Assembly: GCA_021201965.1 (NCBI GenBank)
Contig: JAJQDY010000051.1
Location: 1-35,328, forward strand
Direction: 5' to 3'
DNA length: 35,328 nucleotides
From: Phascolarctobacterium sp.
GTDB lineage: Bacteria > Bacillota > Negativicutes > Acidaminococcales > Acidaminococcaceae
This document shows, one piece after another, positions 24,797-33,300 of the stretch (its first letter is position 1; every line of letters begins with the position of its first letter). The notes below the pieces were generated by a model that saw nothing but the letters and a program-made list of their open reading frames with translations, did not search any database and was not told where the DNA came from. Made by a program: the position numbers and the translations under genes.

Positions 24797-25390
24797 ATGG
24801 AGATTTTCGAGCTTAAGAAACCTCATAAGGAAGAAAAGAAAAAGTATAAGATTCATGTGATGTTGCCTGAGCGTACTTTTGTCATAAAGAAGTTACGACA
24901 CGAATATTCGCTTATTGAAAAAGAATATATCGCATCGCTTGATTTCGGTATTGCAACATTGGATACTGCGAAATATAAGCCAATAATATACGATACTAGT
25001 AGTTTAGGAACAGGTGCAGATGAGGAAATTAATACCATTAATGTCGAAATAGAACGAATGAAATATAGCGAATTGACCTTGGTTGGTGAAATATCCCGCC
25101 GCATGAATATCCCCTGTCTTAAAATTTCCAAAATACCAGAAGAATCAGTTGACGAAAAGGACGGCAATAAAGGAACAATTATTAATGCAGTAAATGAATA
25201 TAACGAGATCATTGATGATGTTATTATTTCCAGATTTAAAAACAATGAAGATGAAAATAAACGAAATAAAAGACCTTCTTGGAAGCAATCCCACAACAGA
25301 ACAGCTGGCAGCCTTAGAAAAAGACAAGCGCACGGGCGTGCGGAAGCTCCTTGCCGCCTACCGGAAACGCCTGTAAAAGGAAGCCGTTGA
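24797..25390 (+). CDS. Truncated A+T-rich hypothetical protein fused out of frame onto rnhB
   Basis: Open frame of 197 codons, but only the first 150 or so are plausible protein: MEIFELKKPHKEEKKKYK, then ISRRMNIPCLKISKIPEES and NEYNEIIDDVIISRFK. From about 25245 it reads the rnhB coding sequence in the wrong frame, so the natural C-terminus is missing. There is no good ribosome site at 24797 and the frame is open further upstream, so the N-terminus is also uncertain. Visibly low in G+C and rich in Ile, Asn and Lys, unlike the rest of the window. Faintly like the C-terminal part of restriction-type helicases, but I cannot support that. Likely a transferred remnant. Confidence 0.4.
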   Translation: MEIFELKKPHKEEKKKYKIHVMLPERTFVIKKLRHEYSLIEKEYIASLDFGIATLDTAKYKPIIYDTSSLGTGADEEINTINVEIERMKYSELTLVGEISRRMNIPCLKISKIPEESVDEKDGNKGTIINAVNEYNEIIDDVIISRFKNNEDENKRNKRPSWKQSHNRTAGSLRKRQAHGRAEAPCRLPETPVKGSR

Positions 25391-26108
25391 AAAAGAACGC
25401 CTGGATACCCTCATGCGCTATGAACGCCAGTACTATGCCTACGGCGCAAAATATATAGCGGACGTCGATGAGGTAGGTAGGGGCCCCTTAGCAGGCTCCC
25501 TCGTCGTAGCCGCAGTCATCCTACCGAAGGACGTTTTCATTGAGGGCATAGACGACTCCAAGCAGCTCACGCCCCATAAACGGCAGGTCCTCTACGTGGA
25601 AATAATGGCAAAGGCCATAGACGTGACCGTCAATATCGTAAGCGTGAGCAATATAGATAAGCTCAACATCTACAAGGTCACGCAGGCTGCCATGGAAGAA
25701 GCCATAGCATACCTTAAGTCTGCGCCGAGCGTGGTCTTCATAGACGTCATGCCGCTCCGCGCCAAAACGGCAAAGACCGTCTCCATCGTCCACGGCGATG
25801 CCGTAAGCGCATCCATAGTAGCGAAGGTCACCCGTGACCGGATCATGGAAAAGCTGTAGCTCCTTTACCCCCTCTACGGTTTTGAAAGCAACAAGGGCTA
25901 CGGCCGCAGGAGCTACATGGATGCGATAAAGCAGCACGGCGCATCCCACTGGCACAGGCGGAGCTTTGAGCCCTGCCGCAGCATGGAGCTTACCCCCCAC
26001 GTTGAAGAAAAAGAAAACATCATTTATGCCACGAAAAGGGAAAACTTCGTCTTTGAGCCCAAGGCGGACAAAATCGGCGAAGGCGCCATGGGTGTCATTT
26101 TCCGCTAG
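25245..26108 (+). pseudogene. rnhB: Ribonuclease HII, interrupted by TAA and TAG
   Basis: RNase HII removes ribonucleotides and RNA primers from DNA. A single frame runs from ATG 25245 (or 25251, MKINEIKDLL) to TAG 26106. The N-terminal extension is of the Firmicute type. The catalytic start is DVDEVGRGPLAGS; IDDSKQL, FIDVMP and HGDAVSASIVAKVTRD follow, then YPLYGFESNKGYG and WHRRSF. Internal stops: TAA 25374 (AYRKRL-x-KEAVEKE) and TAG 25857 (DRIMEKL-x-LLYPLYG). GDAVS-ASIVAKV seems to lack about five residues compared with the usual GDAKSLSIAAASI.AKV, so an in-frame deletion is likely. Its start sits at the edge of the A+T-rich segment and its promoter may be lost. Confidence 0.85.
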
Positions 26109-26180
26109 CGGTGCAAAAAAACATAAGGGTCGCGGGAAACTTTCCCAAAAAATGAAAAATGTGTTAAAATAAAATTGCCA

Positions 26181-26186
26181 TATAAT
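26181..26186 (+). promoter_or_regulatory. Possible -10 for the ACT-UPF0210 operon
   Basis: TATAAT in an A+T-rich gap about 52 nt before the ACT gene start. No clear -35 found. Confidence 0.35.
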
Positions 26187-26237
26187 AATATGGTAGTTTT
26201 ATTTTACATGAATTTTTTAAATGAAAGGATGGCGGCC

Positions 26238-26504
26238 ATGCGCTTAGTAATGACAATCGTAGGGGAAGACAAGGTGGGAATCATAGCAAAGGTGAGCAAT
26301 GCCCTGGCAGAGGACGGGATTAATATCATAAATATTAACCAGAACATCATGCATGGCTTTTTCAATATGGTCCTCATAGCGGAAGCTGAGGAATCAAAGC
26401 TGAACCTGAAGGCGGAAAAGGAGAAGTTTGCCGCGCTCGGTAAGGAAATAGGCGTCGACATACGCCTGCAGAGCGAGAAAATCTTTACCGCCATGCACAG
26501 GATT
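26238..26504 (+). CDS. ACT domain-containing protein (UPF0237 family)
   Basis: Single ACT domain of 89 residues, a small-molecule-binding fold that regulates amino-acid metabolism. [24 protein letters not shown] followed by ININININQ-like [16 protein letters not shown] is the family pattern (core motifs shown in part). I start at ATG 26238 because AAAGGAT lies 7-13 nt upstream and the length is then normal; upstream in-frame starts would add non-conserved sequence. Followed after 11 nt by the UPF0210 gene, a pairing conserved in Streptococcus and other Firmicutes. The stop is TAG (26505-26507). Confidence 0.88.
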
Positions 26505-26515
26505 TAGGAATGGCC

Positions 26516-27877
26516 ATGCTTTTTAACACAAGTGACATCCTTGAAACCACCCGCATGATAATGGAGCACAACTTGGACGTTAGAACCATTACCATGGGCA
26601 TAAGCCTCCGTGACTGCTCATCATCCGATATAAAAACCGCCGCAGGAAAGGTACATGACAAAATCTCCAAGAAGGCGGAAAACCTCGTAAAGATAGGGGA
26701 TGAGCTTGAAGTCGAGCTCGGCGTCCCCATTATAAATAAGCGCATCTCCGTAACCCCTATATCACTTATCGGCGAAAGCAGCAATGCCAAAAGCTACGTG
26801 CCCATTGCGGAGGCCTTAGATAAGGCCGGGAAAAACGTCGGCGTAAACTTCATCGGCGGCTTTTCGGCGCTTGTCGACAAGGGCTTTACGATGGGCGACA
26901 AGGTGCTCATGGCGTCAATCCCGGAGGCTCTTGCCAGAACGGACATCGTCTGCTCATCCGTAAGCGTTGGCTCCATCAAAGCCGGCATCAACATGGATGC
27001 CGTTGCGGAAATGGGGAAAATCATAAAGGCAACCGCGGAAAAGACGAAAGATAAGGATGCCATAGGCTGTGCGAAGCTTGTGGTATTCTGCAATAGCGTC
27101 TCGGACAACCCCTTCATGGCGGGCGCCTTCCACGGCGTCACGGAGCCTGAGACCGTCATAAACGTCGGCGTAAGCGGCCCGGGCGTCGTAAAGCATGCCC
27201 TGGAAACCGTAAAGGGCGCCAATATCAGCGAAGTCGCGGAGACCATAAAAAAGACTGCGTTTAAGATTACTCGCGTGGGCCAGCTGGTTGCCCAGGAAGC
27301 GGCAAAAAGGCTGGACGCGGAATTCGGCATTATAGACCTCTCCCTTGCGCCGACGCTCGCCATAGGCGACAGCGTTGCGCATATTTTGGAAGAAATAGGC
27401 CTTGAAAGCTGCGGCTGCCCGGGCACCACGGCGGCGCTCGCGCTCCTTAACGACGCAGTGAAAAAAGGCGGGCTCATGGCATCAAGCTACGTTGGCGGGC
27501 TCTCAGGCGCCTTCATCCCCGTGAGCGAGGATTCGGGCATGATAGAAGCAGCTGAAAAAGGGAGCCTCACAATAGAAAAACTCGAAGCCATGTCATGCGT
27601 CTGTTCCGTAGGCCTTGACATGATAGCAATCCCGGGCGACACCAGCGCGGAAACCATAGCCGCAATAATAGCTGACGAAGCCGCCATCGGCATGGTAAAC
27701 AATAAGACCACCGCCGTGCGCCTCATCCCGGTACCAGGGAAAAAGGTCGGTGACAGGGTGGAATTCGGCGGGCTCCTAGGCTATGCGCCCATAATGGCCG
27801 TAAACCCCTTTAAGGCGGACGCCTTCATCTCCCGCGGCGGGAGGATCCCCGCACCGGTAAGGAGTATGACCAACTGA
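26516..27877 (+). CDS. PFL family protein (UPF0210/DUF711)
   Basis: About 453 residues of the UPF0210 family, structurally related to glycyl-radical enzymes (pyruvate formate-lyase fold) but of unknown activity. The start [15 protein letters not shown] and [10 protein letters not shown], then [24 protein letters not shown] and [20 protein letters not shown] are family signatures. I choose ATG 26516 because AGGA (26506-26509) is 6 nt upstream and because other members start that way; ATG 26510 is possible. The adjacent ACT protein probably regulates or binds it. TGATG overlap with nth. Confidence 0.88.
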   Translation: MLFNTSDILETTRMIMEHNLDVRTITMGISLRDCSSSDIKTAAGKVHDKISKKAENLVKIGDELEVELGVPIINKRISVTPISLIGESSNAKSYVPIAEALDKAGKNVGVNFIGGFSALVDKGFTMGDKVLMASIPEALARTDIVCSSVSVGSIKAGINMDAVAEMGKIIKATAEKTKDKDAIGCAKLVVFCNSVSDNPFMAGAFHGVTEPETVINVGVSGPGVVKHALETVKGANISEVAETIKKTAFKITRVGQLVAQEAAKRLDAEFGIIDLSLAPTLAIGDSVAHILEEIGLESCGCPGTTAALALLNDAVKKGGLMASSYVGGLSGAFIPVSEDSGMIEAAEKGSLTIEKLEAMSCVCSVGLDMIAIPGDTSAETIAAIIADEAAIGMVNNKTTAVRLIPVPGKKVGDRVEFGGLLGYAPIMAVNPFKADAFISRGGRIPAPVRSMTN

Positions 27878-28533
27878 TGCTTAAAAAGACGCGGGATGAA
27901 ATTTTAAGGCTCCTTGAGGAAAAATATAAGGACACGAAGACGGCACTTAAGTACTCATCACCCTTTGAGCTCCTTATTGCCGTGATCCTCTCCGCCCAGT
28001 GCACGGACGAGAGGGTCAATATAATAACGCAAAGGCTCTTCCCCAAATACAATACCCCGGCTAAGATGCTGAAACTCACCCAGGATGAGATGGAAGATGC
28101 CATTCGCGATTGCGGGCTTTTCAGGGCGAAGGAGAAAAACATCCTCGGCGCCTGTAGGATGATTGAAGATGATTTCAAAGGGCAGGTGCCTGACAGCATT
28201 GAGGCTTTAATGAAGCTCCCCGGCGTCGGCAGGAAGACCGCGAACGTCGTGGCAAGCATCATTTACGATATCCCCGCTATCGCGGTGGATACCCACGTCT
28301 TCCGCGTGTCGCATAGACTAGGCCTTGCAAGTGGACAGGATCAAGAGACAACGGAAGAGGAGCTTGAAAAAATAATCCCCAGGGAAAAATGGGGTGCCGC
28401 CCACCACTGGCTCATCTGGCACGGGAGGAATATCTGTAAGGCAAGAAACGCCCTCTGCGGGGAATGCATGCTGAGGGACCTCTGCCCAGAATGGCGGGAA
28501 GCAGGGAAAAAGTTTAAGGCACCGAATAGGTAA
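27877..28533 (+). CDS. nth: Endonuclease III
   Basis: DNA glycosylase/AP lyase of base-excision repair that removes oxidised pyrimidines. The helix-hairpin-helix LPGVGRKTANVV contains the catalytic Lys; the catalytic Asp is in AVDTHVFRVSHRLGL. The C-terminal iron-sulfur loop is C-x6-C-x2-C-x5-C (CKARNALCGECMLRDLC). 218 residues, typical. Its ATG overlaps the UPF0210 stop. Confidence 0.95.
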   Translation: MLKKTRDEILRLLEEKYKDTKTALKYSSPFELLIAVILSAQCTDERVNIITQRLFPKYNTPAKMLKLTQDEMEDAIRDCGLFRAKEKNILGACRMIEDDFKGQVPDSIEALMKLPGVGRKTANVVASIIYDIPAIAVDTHVFRVSHRLGLASGQDQETTEEELEKIIPREKWGAAHHWLIWHGRNICKARNALCGECMLRDLCPEWREAGKKFKAPNR

Positions 28534-28584
28534 TAATAGAAAAACCGGGAAAGGAAAAAACTAAAGGAAACCGGAGGCAAACCC

Positions 28585-30192
28585 ATGAAAATCACATTCT
28601 TAGGCGCGGCAAGGACCGTTACCGGCTCCTGCTACTTCATTGAAACGGGAACGAGGAAAATCCTCGTGGACTGCGGCATGTTCCAGGGATCGAAACTTGT
28701 CAGCGCATTTAACGAAAAGGATTTCGTCTTTTCGCCGGCGGACATTGACGCCGTAGTACTTACCCACGCCCACGTGGACCACAGCGGGCTATTGCCGAAG
28801 CTTGTGAAATACGGTTTCAAGGGCCCCATCCACTGCACGAAATCGACCCAGGAGCTCTGCTCGATCCTCCTCCCGGACAGCGCCCACATCCAGGAAAGCG
28901 ATGCGGAGTTTTCAAACAGGAAGGGGCTCCGTGCAGGAAAAAACCGCGTCGAGCCGCTCTTTACCGTGGACGATGCCTTCATCACGATGAAATATTTCAA
29001 GATCCACTTATTCGACACCGCATTTGAAGTTGTGCCGGGGATTACCGTAACCTTCCGCGTGGCGGGCCACATCCTTGGCAGCGCCTTTGCGGAAATGATC
29101 GTTAAGGAAGGTGAGGAGCATACCCGTCTCGTATTTACTGGGGACATCGGCCAGCCCCATCAGCCCATTATTGAGGACCCTGAAAAAATCTCGGGGGCCG
29201 ATTTCATCATTACGGAATCGACTTACGGGGACCGCCTACACAAGGCGTATGATAAGGAAGGCGAGCTTGCCCAGATCGTAAACGAGACCGTTGAGCGGGG
29301 CGGCAACCTCGTCATCCCGGCCTTTGCCGTCGGGCGTACCCAGGTTCTCCTCTACTATTTCCAGAAACTCACGAAAGCGGGAAAGATCCCCGAGATTCCC
29401 ATTATAGTCGACAGCCCCATGGCGAACAAGGCGACGAAGATAACCATGACGAACCAGTCGGAATATGACGAGGACGCGCGGGCGCTTTATGAAATGCAGG
29501 GGCAGCGCCTCGTTGACATGAGGAACCTCCACTTTACGGCAACCCCGGAGCAGTCGCGTGCAATAAACGGCATGACGGGAAGCAGCATCATCATTTCCGC
29601 AAGCGGCATGGCTGATGCGGGGAGGATCCTCCACCACTTAAAGCACAACCTCTGGCGGGAGGAGAGCAGCGTCCTTTTCGCAGGCTACCTTGCTGAAGGC
29701 TGCCTGGGCAGGAGGATCGTCGAAGGGGCAAAGACGGTAAAAATAATGGGCGAAGACATTAAGGTAAACGCCCACATCTATAACATGCGGGGCTGTTCCG
29801 CCCATGCGGATTACGAGCAGCTTCTTGACTGGTACGGGAAGATGAGCGTCCAGCCGAAGGCCTTTTTCGTGACCCACGGGGAGATAGGCGCCTCGACCCA
29901 CCTTGCGGGAGAGCTCCAGAAGAGGCTCGGCACAGCAAGCTACATCCCCCAGTTCGGCGACTGCGTCGAGATTGAAGGGGATACATGGAAGGTAATTGAG
30001 AGCACGCTCGTCGAGGCATCGCCTGCTGCGCTTGAACTCCGCGATTACATCATCGATATGGAAAAGAAATACGGCGCCTACAAGACGAGAATCGAGCAGA
30101 TCGTGGCAAGGGACGATACCCGCGCCAGTGCCATCATGAAAAAGCTCAACAAGCTCAAAAAATACATGGACGACATCCTGGGCGACCTGTAA
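28585..30192 (+). CDS. MBL-fold beta-CASP metallo-hydrolase (putative RNA exonuclease)
   Basis: Metallo-beta-lactamase fold with beta-CASP insert, as in RNA-processing nucleases of the CPSF/Ysh1 type. Motif 2 is THAHVDHSG (His61, His63, Asp65, His66), motif 3 includes RVAGHILGSAF, motif 4 VFTGDIG. The beta-CASP part has GGNLVIPAFAVGRTQ, SASGMADAGRILHH, SCSAHADY-like GCSAHADYEQLLDW, and THGE at the end. 535 residues. GGAGG lies 8-12 nt before ATG. Substrate is inferred from family only. Terminated by the hairpin at 30232. Confidence 0.9.
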   Translation: MKITFLGAARTVTGSCYFIETGTRKILVDCGMFQGSKLVSAFNEKDFVFSPADIDAVVLTHAHVDHSGLLPKLVKYGFKGPIHCTKSTQELCSILLPDSAHIQESDAEFSNRKGLRAGKNRVEPLFTVDDAFITMKYFKIHLFDTAFEVVPGITVTFRVAGHILGSAFAEMIVKEGEEHTRLVFTGDIGQPHQPIIEDPEKISGADFIITESTYGDRLHKAYDKEGELAQIVNETVERGGNLVIPAFAVGRTQVLLYYFQKLTKAGKIPEIPIIVDSPMANKATKITMTNQSEYDEDARALYEMQGQRLVDMRNLHFTATPEQSRAINGMTGSSIIISASGMADAGRILHHLKHNLWREESSVLFAGYLAEGCLGRRIVEGAKTVKIMGEDIKVNAHIYNMRGCSAHADYEQLLDWYGKMSVQPKAFFVTHGEIGASTHLAGELQKRLGTASYIPQFGDCVEIEGDTWKVIESTLVEASPAALELRDYIIDMEKKYGAYKTRIEQIVARDDTRASAIMKKLNKLKKYMDDILGDL

Positions 30193-30231
30193 AAGGTGCG
30201 CGTAGGGGCGGTTTTACGGGATATTTAAGAA

Positions 30232-30266
30232 GACAGCCTCCTTTATTAAGGGGGGCTGCCTTTTTT
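30232..30266 (+). terminator. Terminator before the autotransporter
   Basis: CAGCCTCC pairs with GGGGGGCTG around TTTATTAA (G-U pairs), followed by six T. Related in sequence to the hairpin at 35197. Confidence 0.8.
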
Positions 30267-30301
30267 GCATTAAATATTTTTAAAAACTCGCTTAAAAATC
30301 C

Positions 30302-30330
30302 TTGTCTTGAAAATCTTTCCGTATTATGAT
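30302..30330 (+). promoter_or_regulatory. Promoter of the autotransporter gene
   Basis: TTGTCT (30302-30307), 17 bp, TATGAT (30325-30330). AAGGAGA at 30370-30376 is 19 nt before ATG 30396, longer than usual. Confidence 0.6.
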
Positions 30331-30395
30331 ATAAATGGGAAGTGTTATGTATGATTATTTAAATATTTTAAGGAGAACATTAAAGTGGTAAAAAA

Positions 30396-33300
30396 ATGAA
30401 ACTTACGAAGAAAAAGACGGAAATGATCCTCCTCACGCTGGCCCTATGCGGATATTTTGCTGCGCGGTGTGAGGCCAATGCTTATGATCCCGGGGCCCGA
30501 TACTGCAATCAGGGCGAGTATGTGGGCGTAATAGCAGATGAGACCATCACAAAAGACTTTTAGCACGATATATATGATATGTCCTACGCTTTTATAAACA
30601 CCACGAAAAAGAAGGCTGCAAGTGCAGGAGGCATAATTGACGGTATTTATAACTGCGAATTTCTTGACAATAAGGCCAATGGGGAGAGGAAATGGAAGCT
30701 CGTCTAGGGTGCGGCTCTCGTTAACGAAGAGGGCTGCAGCATAGGCTACATTGAAAATTGCAAATTCACGAATAACAATGCCAATGTGTGGCAGTCTACA
30801 GTAGGCAATGTTGCTCTTGTTAATTATGTAGGCGCATACGGCGCTGCCATCTATAACGAAGGCACTATCGGCAATATCACTGGAACTTCCTTCAGCGGTA
30901 ACGAATCCGACGCGGGGAGCCTTTTCCAGGGCAGTGCGTACGCCGGCGCCATCTATAACAGTAACAGTATTGGAAACATAGAAAACTGTGCGTTTGATGC
31001 TAACATTGCCGATGCCTGCGGGATTTTTAGAGGAACCTGCGCGGGCGGCGCCATCTATAACAAAGGAACCATTACCACACTTGACAGCCTGATTACGGTA
31101 AACACTGCCGAAAAAGGCGGCGGCGTCTATAACGAAGGGAAAATATGAAGCATTACCGCCACCTTTGCGGAAAATTCCGCCGGGGAGGGCGGCACCATCT
31201 ATAATACGGGAACCATAGAAAGCATTACGGGTGAATTCAGCGGCAGCACGGCAGGGGCCAGTGGCGGCGTTATAAATAACAACGCAGATGCCAGTGGTAT
31301 TTATGCGGAAATCAAGGAAATTTCCGCCGATTTCACGGGCAACAGTGCAGGACGGAGCGGCGGCGCCATTACCAATATGGCGACGGCGGCAACCAGTGCT
31401 CTTGAGGCGGGTACTGCCAAAATAGTTGACATTGTCGGCAGCTTTACGGAAAACTATGCAAAAGCCGCCGCCGGCAGTTCAAGCGGCCTGGTCGATGGCG
31501 GCGCCATCTTAAACAGGGCCTTTGATGGGACCGCGGAAATTGAGAATATAACCGGCTATTTCACAAATAGCTATGTACAGCTGACGGGCGGGACCGGAAG
31601 CATCTACAACAGCATGGCCTACGGCGGCTCCATCTATAACGCTGCGGAGAATGCGTCCGAGTCTTACGCAATAATAGACAGCATCACGGGCATTTTTCCC
31701 GGCAACCATGCCGATGCGGAAAACGGAGCTGCCGGAGGCGGCGCCATCTTTAACGGCACAACCAGCAGCACGAACTAAGCCATAATAGGCGACATTACTG
31801 GCAATTTTGCGGCAAACTACGCGCAGTCGGATGAGTCCTATGCATGGGGCGGCGCCATCTATAACGGAGGCGCGCTGTCAGCAGACGGGAAAGCAGAAAT
31901 AGGTGACATCGAGGGCAGCTTTACCGGAAACTATGCGGAAGCAGGCACGGGAGATGCCTGGGGAGGCGCAATATATAATAATACAAATCAGGAAACACAC
32001 TTTACCATCACTTCCATTACGGGAAACCATGCCGCATCAGAAGGAGGCAGTGCCTACAGCGGCGGACTTGTCAATACGCCAAGCGCGTCACGCAGCAGCA
32101 GCGTCAGCGTCACGGGCGACATAGAGGATAACTATGCGGAAGCGACAGTAAACGCCTGGGGAGGCGTAATATATAATAACAGTACCGGCACGCTTACGGT
32201 CAATGCGGATTCACTTACCGGCAACTACGCGAAAGTAGGCACGGGCTATGCCGTAGGCGGCGGCATCTACGACGGAGAATCGAACAATACCATTACCGTA
32301 ACGGGTGATGTTACGGAGAACTACGCCTAAAGTGAAAGCAGCTATGCCGTAGGCGGCGCCATTGGCGTCGTGGGCGAAAGCAGCATTATCGTGGCAGATG
32401 TTTCCGGAAACCATGCGGAAGGCGTAGCGAGGGCCTATGGCGGCGCCATCTATAACGCGGGAACCATAACGGGCGGTGAAGAAGGAGAACTTGTTGTCGG
32501 CAATCTTATAGGCAACTACGTCATAGGCGCAACGGAGGCCAATGGCGGCGCAATTTACGACACCGTAAGCACAAAGGTTGCCATAGACGGCGATGCCTCG
32601 GGCAACTATGTCAAAGTAACTGACAATAGTGACGTGGCAGGCGGCGTAATTTATCTTAAAAAGATTGAGGAAGGCGAAGGGACCACCATTACCGTGAGCG
32701 GCAATGTCACGGAAAGCCATGCGGGAACGGCAGGCGGCAGCGCCTATGGCGGAGCCTTCTATACGGGTAAGTACGATGAGGAAAACTACGATACCGTAAC
32801 CATAAGCGGGGAGATCATTTCCGGCAACTACGTCAGCGCCATGGAAAATGCCTTAGGCGGAGCAATCTGCAACGAAGGCGTCCTTAATATAGAAGAGGGC
32901 GTGGACCTCATCGGCAATTATACCGTATCAACGGAGGGTGCAGCAGTAGGCGGCGCCATCTTTGATACCATCAGTACGGAAGTCCATATCACGGGCGATG
33001 CGTCGGATAACTATGTGAAGACCTTGGAAGGCGATGTCTACGGAGGCGTAATTTACCTTACCCAAGCGGCAGAAGCTTCAACCGTCATTACCGCCAGGGG
33101 AGACGTTTCGGGCAACCATACGGAAACGGAAAACGGCAGTGCCTATGGCGGAGTGTTCTACACTGATGAGGATGACATCGTCGTCATTGATTGTGACATT
33201 TCGTGGAACTTGGTTAAGGCAAGCGGCGACTTCATGGGCGGCGCAGTCTATAACGCAGGCTCCCTTACCCTTGAAGATGGCGTAAACCTTTCCGGTAACT

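Noticed and set aside
24797-25390. The full 197-codon frame as one natural protein
   Set aside because: The C-terminal third is rnhB coding sequence read in another frame, with abrupt change in composition.
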